Assembly: GCA_023014335.1 (NCBI GenBank) | Contig: JAECYW010000013.1 | Location: 1,054,001 to 1,118,000, forward strand | From: Galerina marginata | Taxonomy: Eukaryota; Basidiomycota; Agaricomycetes; Agaricales; Galerinaceae | Reading direction: 5' to 3' | Length of the DNA stretch: 64,000 bases | In this document: positions 35,401 through 47,967 of the stretch, piece by piece | Position numbering within the stretch: the stretch's first letter is position 1 | Layout of the letters: every line of letters begins with the position of its first letter | The notes under the pieces: generated by a model | Told to the model about the DNA's origin: nothing | What the model saw: the letters and a program-made list of their open reading frames with translations, nothing else | The model's database searches: none | Position numbers and translations under genes: made by a program

Positions 35401-38379
35401 GCCATTTCACCTTTGATCAACTCAAAGATGACACTGTCAACCATCAGCCCTAAGTATCAATAAGAGTAGATTTGAAACTTACGACTGCCTTCTACCCTCT
35501 TCCTTCGTGAACCTCTGCTGCACGTCTTGTGAAACTAAATCTATCCATTCCCATTTCCCAGTGCTTCCCTTGCCCATTGCAGACTGGAACGTTCGCAACT
35601 GAGCTACGTTCTGTAGATTCTGAATAGAAGCGATGGCTTCTCGCAAGAAATCACCATCGGCATTGGATTCCTCCGTCTCGCGGTATACAGCTTCCAACAA
35701 TACAGGGTACTTCTGTAGGTGCTCTGCTGGTCGATTGAGATAGTGCTTCAAATCGAGGCGGGGGCTCCCGCCAGGTCTCGCAGACAATTGTCGTGAACAT
35801 TTCTTATGGGAGGATCATCAGCACATAACACATACAGTCAACACATATCATATTCCCCTGACCTCAATGAACAGTCGGAATTCTGGGTTGTGCTCCAACT
35901 CCTCCTTCATCCGCTTCTCGGCTAACGGGTGATGCCCAACGTATATGGGATAGACGATCCTAAATTCAGTGGCTGCGTCCAAGAAGATGTCGCCAACACT
36001 TTGAATGACCGGATGTTGTTCTCGCTGTCGAACATACATGACCTCTAGCAACCGGCGATTACACTCCCGTAGTTCGAGGATGTTGCCGAAAACTTCCTCG
36101 ATGAAGTCTTCCAATATCAGCGGAGTCATGACGTGTGGACCAGCTGCTCGGAGGGGTTTGATGAAATCGTTCTCGACGATATCCAGATCTCGAATATACT
36201 GCTCCTCTTTGCTGATGAGTTTGTGAATGATCCTATAGCAAAATAGGCTCGTGTATGATGCAATAAAGAGAGGCCAGGAACTCACGTCTGCCTGTTGATC
36301 TCGTTCTCGGTCAATGTTGCAAGGACTTGAGATGGGACCTTCTTCGACCACTCTTCTCGCATAGAACCGGCAGGTGCGTCCATGACGTTCGGTAGTTGCC
36401 TCATACCCTGCGAATGTGTTTTAGTATTTGACGATAATGGCAACAAGCTGTAGGCATGTACCTTCCGAGGACACCCATACGCATAACATCCACCAACCTC
36501 GCAGCTGGAAGAATAACATTTCGTCAGAACTGTGATAACTCCCGTCGGGAGTTCTGCTCGTTCAATAGGTCCTGAAGGTGCACCCTCTAGTTCGTCCATG
36601 AACATGTACACGTCTTCTACGCCGTCCTGGAGAACTCTTGCACCCCATTCGACTTCGTAAAAAAACAGCATGGTTTGTAAGCTACGAGCAACGAGAAGAG
36701 CTACTCTTCGATCTGCAGGCACAGGGCTATGATCTTCGCCTATCCCTCGTTGTATGATGGTGTGAAGAGTGGACTTTTTACTGTGTCAGTCTAAAAAATG
36801 AAGCGAGCTGACAACCTAGAATGGAACATACCACAATATCCTTTCCGGTAAATGCTTGAGGATAGGGGATGCTACCTTTCACATGTGTTCCACGAGGAAC
36901 CTTGTCACGGAGTTGCACAGCAAGATGTGAAAGAAGAGAAGGAATTATGAACCCCCCTGCATCATCGTCAAAGTCTTCTTCCTCTCTATGAAGCTCCAGA
37001 TGGAGCCTCTGATCGAAATTCGCGATTTCTCGGATGACATTTGTATTCCTTCGCGAGAGACCACTGGGACCGGCAGGTAGCCAGTCGAGATCGTCCGTTG
37101 TGTAGGAATCCGTCGTGTCCATACGTATAGCGTTCGCTTTAGCTTGGACAACATTATCCTCATTCCATTCACTGCGGATACTCCCGTTCACACTGTTCAT
37201 GCGCGTTGGGTTCCCTGCATTTTGGACAATGTTCTCCTCGTTCCGGTTAGGGCGAAGTTGGGCTTGTGGAACGGGATCTTGGATAGCGCTTTCAAGGTAA
37301 ATGAGTCGAGTCGATTCTGATGAGTGGGAGGGTGGTCGTAGCATTGGGTAATCACCAGCTTACGCAAAATTCAGTGAAATGACACATAAACGAAGCAGGT
37401 ACGCACTTATGAATGTATTCACATCCGGTGCTGCATCCCATCGGTCTGCAATGGAAGCTCGAAAAGAAACCCCGGAATCTTCGCTATGTCCACTCCGGTA
37501 ACGAAGTTGATGAGAGGTAGAGCCACTGGAGAGAGATTCCTCGTAAGTTTCTGGAGGAGGGGGGTCGGTATAATCTCTTAACACATCATCGACATCGTGC
37601 GGGGCAACTTCCAAGGAGGCTGATGCATTTGGGTCTTCATCAGCACTTTTAACATAACCCGGTAAGAATGCGGTGAAATGGTCAGGGAACTCCGTTGAAG
37701 GAGAGGTTGGGACTTCTTCGGCTTCGTTCCATTGAGGCTGGGGTTCAGATGGACCAGCGCCATTGCTATTTGGTACATCTGCAGAAGTACTGGGAAGGTA
37801 TTGAGGAGTAATTTGGGAGTAATCTCGTGACAGTTTTCGACTCGTCGGCCTCTCAGCATTTGGCCGAGATAATTCTGTAATGCGACTACAAAAAACACGT
37901 TATGTATGGGAACTGGTTAGACATGATCAAACTCACGAAGTCGATGGTCCAGGTTGCAGGAGATAAGAAGATTGCTGGGGGGGTGCCACTGGAGCTGCTA
38001 CCCCATTAGAGGAACCAGGAGGTCGTGGAAGGGGTCTTCGACGAGGGACAGTCGAAGGAGCGGGTGTAGGACTAGTCGTAGGTGCCTGTGTGGGAGAAGA
38101 TTGGGGTGTTTGTGAAATGGAGTGCTGAGAAGCGATACTTGGGGCGTCTAGCTTCCTGTGAATTTCAGAAAATACGGCCATTTCAAGAGACTTACAGCTT
38201 GGTGCGCGTTGCAATGAATGCACAGAACTATGACTCCCGATCCCCGAATCTGAAAATCCTCCCGGTGAGTATGCCAAGGTTGGAGAGACTGGGGTAAACC
38301 CTCGTAAAACTATGTCGTAAAGTTCGTCTAGCGCTTCTTCTCCTGGTGCGGTAAGGTTGGTATCGACTGAAGCAGCCAT
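32450..38379 (-). CDS. Rho1 guanine nucleotide exchange factor, DEP-DH-DH-PH-CNH (copy B)
   Basis: This is the inverted paralogue of the gene at 13230-19395, with the same predicted role in activating Rho1. Minus strand, start at 38379 (MAASVDTNLT), stop at 32450, roughly 1,640 residues. The N-terminus is a Ser/Pro-rich disordered region unlike copy A in detail. DEP: LLSHLAVQLRDKVPRGTHVKG to VYMFMDE. First DH-like: IIHKLISKEEQYIRDLDIVE to YLNRPAEHLQKYPVLLEAV. Second DH: IFELIKGEMAYVRDLENIE to NFINRPIPRLLRYELLLK, the latter identical to copy A. The PH again forms LVMTQPKEKDG over an intron at the same place. The CNH ends HVETGRLVQIIPG. Copy B lacks the insert after the DEP seen in A (FTIEPQVTH) and has a shorter tail. 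All key segments are open, so it seems functional. It is divergent from the METTL2 gene. Confidence 0.95.
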
Positions 38380-38815
38380 GATGGTATATTGATATTGGAA
38401 CTAGATCGTATAACTCCTCCGGGGTATGTAGTTCAGCAAATACAGCTAGTGAACTGAGGGAAGTGCGGGTTGGATATGAACATGGGTATCGTGTGTCCTA
38501 AGGCGATGAGGGGGATGGTCAAGCTGTGAGCTGAATTGCAGTGTCACTTCGCATTATCTCGCGACCAAATCAGTCACCGGCTCATTTCTTGCCGCGGCAG
38601 CCCTGAACCCTTTCTTCTCATTTTTCTGCACCACCCGCTATATACAAAGACATTGGCGCGAATAGCTGCGCTTCTGGCTCTATAATCACGATCTGCGCAG
38701 ACGACAACCTGCAGTACTGCCTCACTAGGAGCAACGTCCAATCCACTGTTCGTGATAATCAAATCACCTTGATCCGCATAAAAATATCGATAGCATAGGA
38801 CGTTTCGCCTCCCAA
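38380..38815. promoter_or_regulatory. Divergent promoter region of exchange factor B and METTL2
   Basis: 436 bp separate the two outward-facing start codons. I see no clear TATA box or known binding motif. A minus-strand open frame crossing it (38574-38864) has no domain signature. Confidence 0.4.
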
Positions 38816-40483
38816 ATGTCGGGCCCACCGCTAGTAGCTGAGTCAAGCAAGAAAGCGACATCATCTGTGCAGGATGTTATAGAGGAAAAACCTGCGTTCG
38901 GCTCTAGGTGAGTAGAGGTGATGGTTGGTCGATTTTCAGCTCTGAGCCTCTGACAACATTGTCCGGCAGATTTTTAACCAACGAGGACGAGGTCTGGACC
39001 CAAAATGCCTGGGATCATGTTCCACCACCAGACGACCAGGTTGAGACGATAGCAAAATCCCTTTCGAAACAACGACTAAACCCTGTCCCAGCGGAAGACA
39101 AGCCGAAGCTTAACGAGAAACCCGCAAGACACTGGTATGCGTCGTCTCCAATGTCTTGTAGTGTCTTTTGGCTTATATAGAGGTGTATGTAGGGACAACT
39201 TCTACAAAATGAACGCCAGCAACTTCTTCCGAAATCGCAAATGGTGAGGATAGGTTCAATTTTTCTGATGATTCTGTGTGTTCTAATTTTAATCTCGTAT
39301 TTCTCTTCAGGCTTCACAACGAATTTCCAGAGCTCGTATCGGCAACGAAAGCGGATGCCGGTCCTATAGCCATTACGGAGGTAGGATGTGGTGAGCGCTA
39401 ATTATTTGCTTCTCTGCCCTGACTCCCCGACTAGTATTCTAATCTCCTTTAAGGTGCTGGGAACTCCGTGTTTCCTTTACTTTCCGCCAATAAAAATCCC
39501 GATCTACACATCCGCGCATACGATTACTCTTCTCATGCAGTTAAACTAGTCCAGGTAAGTCTCCTTTTGTATCTGTTAATTTTTTCTCCCGACAAATCAC
39601 AAATAGAATAACCCTCATTATGCATCCCCACTCGTCGGTAAAATTCACGCCTCTGTCTGGGACGTGACTTCTCAGAACCTCCCCCTTGACATCGCACCAG
39701 GTACCATAGACATCGTGATTTTGGTGTTTGTGATGAGCGCACTTCATCCTGATGAATGGGGACAAGCTGTTAACAATATACAGAAGGTATTGTAACTCAG
39801 CTTTTGACAGACTTCTAAATCATCTTCGTGGCATACATTACTAACAGACTGTACTTACAGATTTTGAAACCTGGGGGGCGAATTCTTTTCAGGGATTATG
39901 GCCGATATGACCTCACTCAACTGCGCTTCAAGGGAGGTAGGCTCCTTGACGAAAACTTTTACATTAGAGGAGATAAAACTCGGGTATACTTTTTCGAACT
40001 TGGTAACTACACATCTAACTATATCTCTGACGATCCCCTCTGACTAACCTCGGATCTACTTTAGAAGAACTGTCTTTGCTGTTCACAGGTTCAAAAGTAT
40101 CTGAGGCACGGCTCCAACTTGACGCGACCATGAGCACGACCCAAGTTTCGCAAGACGACACAGACGATGGCGCCGGGGATCCCCTCACGCCGAACGCCAC
40201 GGACGCCGAGATTCCGTCAAACTCTCCATCTGCATCACCACTTGCTCCGTCCCACGTCAATCAACTCACGCCAACAGACCAAGATAGAGTCCCGGCAACT
40301 CCAGCTCCACCTAGCAGAACTTCGGAAATCCACCCCAATCTCACATCCCCCCTCGCAAACTGCCCTCCTCACCCCTTATTCGCCATGGAGCAGCTTGGTG
40401 TCGACAGACGGCTGATCGTCAATCGAAAAAGACAACTTAAAATGTACCGAGTTTGGATGCAGGGGAAGTTTCGCAAACTATGA
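38816..40483 (+). CDS. TRM140: METTL2/TRM140-type tRNA m3C methyltransferase
   Basis: Enzymes of this group use S-adenosylmethionine to make N3-methylcytidine at position 32 of tRNA-Thr and related tRNAs. The start at 38816 is joined over introns to FGSR and [17 protein letters not shown], then ARHW and [20 protein letters not shown], the family's N-terminal signature. SAM-binding motif I is [14 protein letters not shown], formed across an intron. [12 protein letters not shown] and [20 protein letters not shown] follow, with [19 protein letters not shown], all diagnostic. The C-terminus [20 protein letters not shown] ends at 40483. Between the catalytic core and that terminal motif lies an insert of roughly 90 residues rich in Ser, Pro, Thr and Asp, absent from human METTL2 as I know it. 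Convergent with the permease. Length about 420 residues. Confidence 0.95.
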
Positions 40484-40669
40484 TAAAGTTGAACTAACAA
40501 GACTCAGCTTGTGGTAAATGCCGAGCCTCCTGGACCATTGAACAAGGCTGAGAGCTTTTGGTCCATCAAAACAGCAGGATTCACAAGAAAAGGATATTGA
40601 TATTAGAATAGGGATATACGATGATCATATGCAACACAAAGCAACCAAAAGTCTTCTTCGACTGTGTGT

Positions 40670-43494
40670 CTAGAAGAGAATCTCGGCGATTTTTTCTCCG
40701 AAATTCTTGGGGGGTACGACAGGGTCTTCCGTCTCTTCCGGTGTAGGAATACCCTGAATACACGGGAAAAAAAAAAGGCTGTCAGCGAAGTCAAGTCCAC
40801 TTCAAAGCAACGAGTACTGACAGTAACGAAGTCCATCTCCTGCGGCTTCCAGAATGATGTTCGCTTGACGATCTTGTAACCAAGGTACAGGACCAAGAAA
40901 AGCGGGATGTTAATATCTGGGGCAGCGAGCCATCAAATCAGCGTCGGAGAGCTTAAAAGCTGGGTGAAAGACTTACAGGCTGTCAGGAATCCGGCAGCGG
41001 TGAAGTCCCAGAACACGCTGAAGCCATTGATGAGGATGAAGAACAGAGTCCAGCCAGCACCCCAGTATGCAATATATGGTTGCCATCGGTTGTGGTACGA
41101 ATTATTAGCTGGGTCATATCCTTGAGCCAAGAGACCTCGGCCTATGATAAATGAGAATAATATCAGAAAGGTACCAGTAGGAGAGTTGCAAGGACGTACG
41201 GTAGAAGATGTAAGTAACGTTCATAACGAACCAACTCGTGAAGCCTCCTGTGGTTGACAAGTTCACGAACCAACTGCAGAATATTAGTAAGAGGTAATAA
41301 ATCAATCTAGAAACATTCCATACCTGAAAACTTTGTTGGAACCTTCCGAAACGCTCATGAAGGAAAGCAGGGTGAAGCAGGACTTGATTAAAAAGAGATT
41401 AGTCGGCTTGTCGTAAGGCGGAAGGAAGGCAATGAGGACTTACACAGACGAGAACGGCATACAATGGAAGACCCTTTTTCGTGCAATACGTCAAAATCCT
41501 TGGAGCTTGCCCACGAAGGGCAAGACCATAAAGCACACGAGACGAGCAGAAAAGGAAGCTGTTTCCGGCTGAGAAAGCGCTAGTGAAGATGGCTCCGTTC
41601 ACGACGTGAGGTAGGCCTTGGGTATTGAAATAAACATCGGTCTCATAAATTTGGAGTTGCTGAAGAGAGAATATTACCTTTGATACCAGCGCGCTTGATT
41701 GCGATGACGAAAGGCGACTTTGCAGCAGTATTGTTACCTAAAGCACTCCAATTTAGTGTAATGTTCAGTTCATGCACTGGCACTAAATAAACCTTGCAGA
41801 CTCAAGAGATCGGAATCGTTGTAAGCAACGAGCATTCCGATCATGAGAATTCCCAAAATCTTTGCCCTTCAGTTAGACGAAGGAAGATGTAATCAGTGTA
41901 GATGGGACGTACGTAGAAGACCAAGATACGGTAGAATACACGACGGACGGCTTTTGCGATATTGCGACGGGGGCTCTCAGTTTCTGAGGCAGCACTGTGC
42001 AGCATGGATTGGGAGACCAACTCACTCACTAACTGAGCAGGACTCACATAACGACCAATTCCATTCCTTGGAAAGAGAAGGCAGCCTGTACAATAACGCT
42101 CAAAATTGCAAGGAAGCGGTCAAGGCCGATATGCTTGGGTTCCAGTCCAGAACCAGCGACGGCGCCAGGATTTTTCCAGTACTGTTGCCATTTTAGAACC
42201 AATTACAAACTTAGGAAACACAATTTTTACCCTGAATCCGATTCGGTCGCCTTGAGGTCCTCCGCCAAGATCCACAATGAGACCGACCAGAAGCAATCCG
42301 ATGATTAAGGTAACTACATCCCGATTCATGTCAGTAACTTGATCTGTTGAAACAACCTTCGTTGCTTACGTTTAATTATGGCAAAGAAAAACTCGGCTGA
42401 GCATAATTGTTAACGTTGATTCTTCACAAAAAACGATGTCCTTACATTCTCCGAAGTATCTAGATACCTAAATCAGGATTATGAAAACCCACGATTTGAT
42501 TTTACTCACCTAACGCCAAAGATGTTGATCAGGCAAACCAAAACACAGATAATCGCTGTGTATAGCGCGGTATGTTTTGACTGTAAAAGGATTTTGAGGG
42601 TGGTAAATCTTCACGACCGGATGAGATTCCTCACGTTGTGGTCCCAGAAAGAGAGGAGAATGACGGCGGCTGTGATTTCAACAGGAGTTGAGATACTAGG
42701 AGATTGTTAGAGAAGTACAGGTATGAGGAGATATACATACGCATTGGTGTAGAAATAGTTCTGGAGAAATACAAGTCAGATCTATGGTATCACATAAGAG
42801 TTTCAAACTCACCCATCCCGTGGCGAAACCAAGAGCAGGGTCAACCCAGCGCGCGGCTAAGGCGGGGCACACGATGATAAACAAAAAATCAGACGAACAA
42901 ATGATAAGCGCAACGGACCAAAATGGGGAAATGTTCCAGAAATCGGAGCCCATGTTGACATTTCTCCAACAGCGCAGAGCGAGCTAATTTGCGCCTATTA
43001 GGTCCACAGTACCACAATGAAAGGAACATACACACGAATATGCAACAGTACCGACGAGGGCATATGCAATCAAGGCCCCGAGCGGTCCTGCAGATGCCAA
43101 CGCTCCACCTGAGCCCAAGAACAACCCTGTACCGATGGTACCAGCAATCTATGTCATAAAGAAGCAACGCGATGTGAGGTAGGAATTGATCCAGATGTCG
43201 TTCCAACTCACGGCAATCCTGGGAACGAGAATGTTAATCAGAGGGAAAAAATATGTGCATGAGGATACAGTCGCAGCTCACATTTGTACATGGCGTTGCT
43301 TGAGACGTCGCTGAACGCGATCCAAGTCGTGCTCGTCAAAGTGGAACCTTCGGGGATGTGATTAACGACAAACAACGACTATCATACATAGCAATGGTGG
43401 CGCACTCGGGATTTGTTACTCTGACGGCACCATTGGGACCGGCTATGCCCTTTTCGAGACTGTCGTTCTCGACTTCTCTCTTCTCGTTTTCCAT
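40670..43494 (-). CDS. Amino-acid permease, YAT family
   Basis: This is a plasma-membrane proton-coupled amino-acid importer of the fungal APC superfamily. Minus strand, start at 43494 (MENEKREVEND), stop at 40670, with about 16 short introns. Characteristic parts in order are HVQMIA and IAGTIGTGLFLGSGGALA (first helix with the G-x-G-T-G-L-F-L substrate motif), SLCAVGEMSTWAPISGTFPH, ARWVDPALGFATGWNYFYTN, RYFGESEFFFAIIK, ASETESPRRNIAKAVRRVFY and SPFVIAIKRAGIK. NGAIFTSAFSAGNSFLFCSS, SWFVNLSTTGGFTSWFVM and a cytosolic C-terminus ending FGEKIAEILF complete it. About twelve helices are expected and the pieces account for them. All splice phases I tested agree. Length is about 560 residues. Substrate range cannot be read from sequence; members are usually broad. 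It is convergent with METTL2 and divergent from GPATCH1. Confidence 0.95.
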
Positions 43495-44803
43495 GGCGGT
43501 GTGTCTGGCGATGGGTAGGGCTGACGCAGTGGCGGGGACTAGGAAAGCAAGAGAAGCTCCACGCCAACTGTTCCACCCGAATATGTACTCTTCGGCGGTA
43601 GCTGTAAATACCTGGAGGGGTTAATGTGGGTCGGTGAGATAAACTCGGATAGCCGAGCATAAGGAGGCTGCATTGCTTCGATAGGCGACATTAATAGATT
43701 TCACTTCACATGGCATTGGGAAAGGGCGGATGAAATCTTCCCTTGTCAGGATAGATGTCCAGAGGCGATGCGTAGCCAGATCTGGGTGCCGTGTAGAGTA
43801 TAATGTTATACCTATAATTACCTGTAGATGTCCGTCGTGCTGTACCTGTCATATACACTTCAATCATGACTTTCAGTTGTAGACGCGGACCGGACCAAAA
43901 TATTTGTAGTTGGAGAGATAAGAGGCTCCAGTGCCAGTGACCGGTGACGACTTTAGGATATCGAGCCATTGCCTCATCAGCAGATAAAAACTCCACAGGC
44001 AACACTTTGAGATAACGGCATTAACGTCGTGATGGAGTTTATATGCACGAGTTTTTGTTTTGGGACACACTTGTGATGCATTTCTGAGAGGCTTATTTTT
44101 ACTGGCTGCCAGGGGATGCCAAGCCGTTCGTTGTTCGTTGGTGTTTTAAGTAGGCAAGCGAGATCTGTCAAGAACCAGCCTTGTGAGAAAGAAGAGAGTA
44201 GAGGAACATGAACGGCATCCTGGAGAGGTGTTGGCAGGTGTACGATGGAGATTCAAAGGAACGCATGTCAGTTAGCAGGAACAGTTTTCCCCGAGTTCCG
44301 ACTAGATTTTGCTAAGCTGTAGGTCTTGCTCTATGAAGATTTGCCGAGTGGCAGCCATGGACTTGTCCACTGTGCCAGTAACTAGGATGTTAAAGGGTGC
44401 CTAGTTGTTGACATGCCAGTGCGGGGCTAGTCGAGATTGAGTCGAGAAGCATTCTGGTCCGAATGGTGACTATGTATTCCATGTTCACTGGAGCATGCAG
44501 GAATCACAATCGCCAATTGATGCGATAACGGAGGCTTCATTAGAAAATGAGAAGCAAACAGTTCGCAAATACTAGATAGCGATAACAGCGAATGGACTCG
44601 GTCGCGTGCCACATTGGTTAGGCAATTGTAGGCACATGTTTGCATTTATGGTCTTATCCAGTCGTGTACAGCAGGGACAATCAAAGGATAAAGTCACGTG
44701 ATTACAACTGATTATTCCGTCACTGCGTCAGCTCGGAGTCGTTCTGGTTATTCATTGAACACTCTGGTCAGACTGCTGCTCGGACTGCCGTTCTGTTAAC
44801 AAC
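43495..44803. promoter_or_regulatory. Divergent promoter region of the permease and GPATCH1
   Basis: About 1.3 kb without a supported gene. Permease genes are commonly nitrogen regulated and GATA-type cores occur here, but they are too common by chance to be called. Confidence 0.35.
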
Positions 44804-47800
44804 ATGACGAGCAAACTGAAAAAGAGACTCGGTGAAATGGGAGTTGATACTTCCAGCCGCAGAGCTAATGAGAATTTTTGTCTGGTAATTTCAAGTTTCC
44901 AGCTCAGTTTTCTGCTCGATGTCTGATTCATGAAATACAGATTGGCACCCCTCTACCACCTTTGGAGAAATCGAAAGACACGGGAGAATTTGTTCCATTA
45001 TGGAAACAAGAAGTCTGAGTTCACCGTTAGTGGACGTCTTATCTGGTATCTGAATCTGAATAACAGGTTCGCGATGAAAAAGGCCGACGCCGCCTCCATG
45101 GCGCATTTACGGGTGGTTTCTCAGCTGGCTATTTCAATACCGTTGGTTCCAAAGAGGGTACATTTGTATCTCAAATGCCAATACTTGGAACTATACTGAT
45201 GAGACTTCAGGTTGGGCTCCTGCGACATTTGTTTCTTCGCGTAATGAGAGGGCCAAGAAAGCCGCGGCTCGTCCTGAAGACTTCATGGACGAAGAGGACT
45301 TACAAGATCTGAAAGATAGCAGGAATATCGTCGATACAACAGAAGAGATGGACTTTCTGGGCGGGACACAAGCGGAGTTGCATGGCAAAACGGAAGACGA
45401 CGATTCCGAAAAAGAGTGAGTCTGTTCCCTTCAGTCTAATTTCTGGGCTGAACTGCTGTCAACCAGCCCTATTACCCTTGCTCTTGAGGCGTCTTTACTT
45501 CCCACCCCCAAAGATTCGGTTGGTGCCCGGATACTGAAGAAGATGGGTTGGCGTCTGGGTCAAGGAATAGGTCCGAGAATCAGCCTCAAACAGCGTAAAC
45601 TACAGGATGCCCAGGCTTATGACGCCGCTACCGGTGCAAGATATTCGGGAGGCGCTTTGGATGTTCCAGATGACGACGAAGAGGCTGACAAGCACACATA
45701 TGCCCCGCGCGACACTCCGGTATTGGCAGTAAGGAGGAAGGACAATAGCCACGGCCTAGGCTATGTACCAGGCTTAAGCCTAAATGAAAGTTTGGGTGAA
45801 AACGCTGCAGGTGGTAGCAAAGGACCCAGATTAGCAGGTATGCCTGCCATTGTCTCCATGTTCCTCACAGTAAAACCTGATTACCCTTCCAGGCGGTTTC
45901 GGACTCGGAGCCCTCAATGATGCTGACGAGGACGATCTAGATGTCTATGATACTCATTCACAAAGGTCCAAACGACATGTTGCATACGACCAGATAGACG
46001 GGGAAGCAGACGACTCAGTCGTCATTGGAGGCCGAGCCACCAAGCAAAAAAGCTCAACAGGTGTAGGTCATCCTTGTTTTGAAGGATCTGGGATCTATAC
46101 TCACTTCTACAAGAGCTTCTCTTCTTCGACTCAGTACCTCCGTGATGGCCGGCTGGTGTTGGCTGGTTTTGTACTGTCTAATGAGCCAGTTGCTGAGGAC
46201 CGATGGTATGTCCCCTGTAATGCAATTTCAAAATAGGTTTAAGATTAATTGTATACAGGTTTCCCGTACCCGACGTTCCATCAGGTTGGAAACCAAACCC
46301 AAGGAGGTTGTGGGCTGTGGATAAAGAAAATGTCCAAACTTCTGCTTCTTCCCCGGGCGACCAGACACATGCGCAATGGAAAAGATCAAAAATATCTGCA
46401 GACCAAGTGAGTAGCCATCTCCGCAGCTACAGGTATAACCAAATTAAATGCATTGCATTCTAGCGTGGACTAATTTTGGGCGAGACGCCGTTGACCTCGG
46501 CTCCTCGATCTGTCTTCGATTATATGTCCCAGAAGGACAGGGAAAGGATCAAATCCATTACATCTGGTTTGCATGGCTCGGCATCGGTCGGAGTTGATGC
46601 AGAACCAGTACAGCCGTCCATTTCTATTACCAAAGTTGAACCACATATCGCCCAAGCTGCGCTCCAAGGGTTCCAACCATTCACCGCTGATCCCGCAAAG
46701 CAGGCGCGCTATATCGCTTACCTCCGGTCACAAGTCAACCAAGATGGATCCGGTCCGGCGCTTCAGCCCCTATCGGGTCAAAGGATCGATGAGTACAACA
46801 AGGAAATTGAAGATTACGCCAAAGCCGCTTCGCTTTTCAAGCCTATTTCTGGGGCCATGGCTGGGCGGTTCACGAGTGCCGCCGTAATTGATTTCGGGCC
46901 AAAAATCCACGAAGGGCTTCATACGCCTACGAGCGAAGACATAGCTGCAAAGGAAGCACAACTGCGGAAAGAAGAGGAGGATAAAATCAGCCCAAAAGCT
47001 CATGCGGCGAAGATGGGCATGTATGGGCCTCTTACTCGGGAAAGAAGCCCATGGCAGCCTGCCAAATTGCTGTGCAAACGATTTGGTGTCAAAGATCCAA
47101 ATCCTGAGCCAGAAATACCAGCGGAGGCCGCGAACACACCTGCACCATCTTTTACTCACACTAACGCAGATCAGCTTACTACAGGGACTAAGGATGATAC
47201 CACTCCAGTCCAAAAGAGCACCGGTCCTCGAGATTTGGCTAACATTGGCCTTGGAGAAGATGAGACGCAGGGCCAAGATACTCTGACATATGAGCGACCG
47301 CCGATGGACCTGTTTAAGGCTATATTTGCCAGCGACGACGAGGATTCGGATGACGAAGGAAAAGGCGCACACGACGACGACGACGAGCCAGCTATTCCGC
47401 TGAATGGCGAAGATGCGGGAACTAGGTTTACATCGGCCACGGCGATTCTCGACGATACACCTGTAGATATCATGACCTTCAAACCCAAATTCATACCCCG
47501 TGAAGGCAAGGCCAAAAAGTCAAAGGACGAAGAGAAATCTAAAGAAAAGAAGGAAAAGAAAGAAAAGAAAAAGAAAGAGAAGAAAGCCGTTCTTGTTTCG
47601 TTCGAGTTGGAGCAGGACGATGCCGACGCCGACGCCTCTGAGGTGAAACAGTCCAAAGATCGGCCCAAGAAGAAACGGAAAGAACGCAAGCACACAGAAG
47701 ACGGCGGCGAAGAAGCGATGTGGGCACCTAAGCGTCCTGCTGAGAATCATGCACCACCAACACCATCGCCAGCGCCGCCACATGTGTCCCCCACCATGCA

Positions 47801-47864
47801 GGAACCTACCAGCTCTGGCGAGCTTGGACCAAGAGGTCGAAAGAGAGCGATAGATTTTATGTAA
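44804..47864 (+). CDS. GPATCH1: GPATCH1-like G-patch protein (splicing-associated)
   Basis: G-patch proteins of this type activate a DEAH-box helicase in the spliceosome and act in the nucleus. Start [16 protein letters not shown] (44804) joins [20 protein letters not shown], then LWKQE to [20 protein letters not shown] and [10 protein letters not shown] to [11 protein letters not shown]. This is the conserved N-terminal DUF1604 region. The G-patch is [17 protein letters not shown] near 45535-45585. The middle contains [15 protein letters not shown] and [25 protein letters not shown]-like and tail region has [31 protein letters not shown] and [18 protein letters not shown]. It ends in acidic and Lys-rich repeats ([13 protein letters not shown]) and [12 protein letters not shown]. 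About 880 residues, near the family norm. Convergent with MAK11, 103 bp apart. Confidence 0.93.
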
Positions 47865-47967
47865 TACTAACTGACTTTTTCCCTGTCATAATCTTGTTGG
47901 ATGGCATTTCCGTGTCCGTCGATGGACCAATTGGTAAAATATTAACCCCAAGACGACGATTAGGGAT

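Noticed and set aside
38574..38864. Minus-strand open frame overlapping the METTL2 start
   Set aside because: It covers the divergent promoter and first METTL2 exon, has no domain signature and is best explained by chance.
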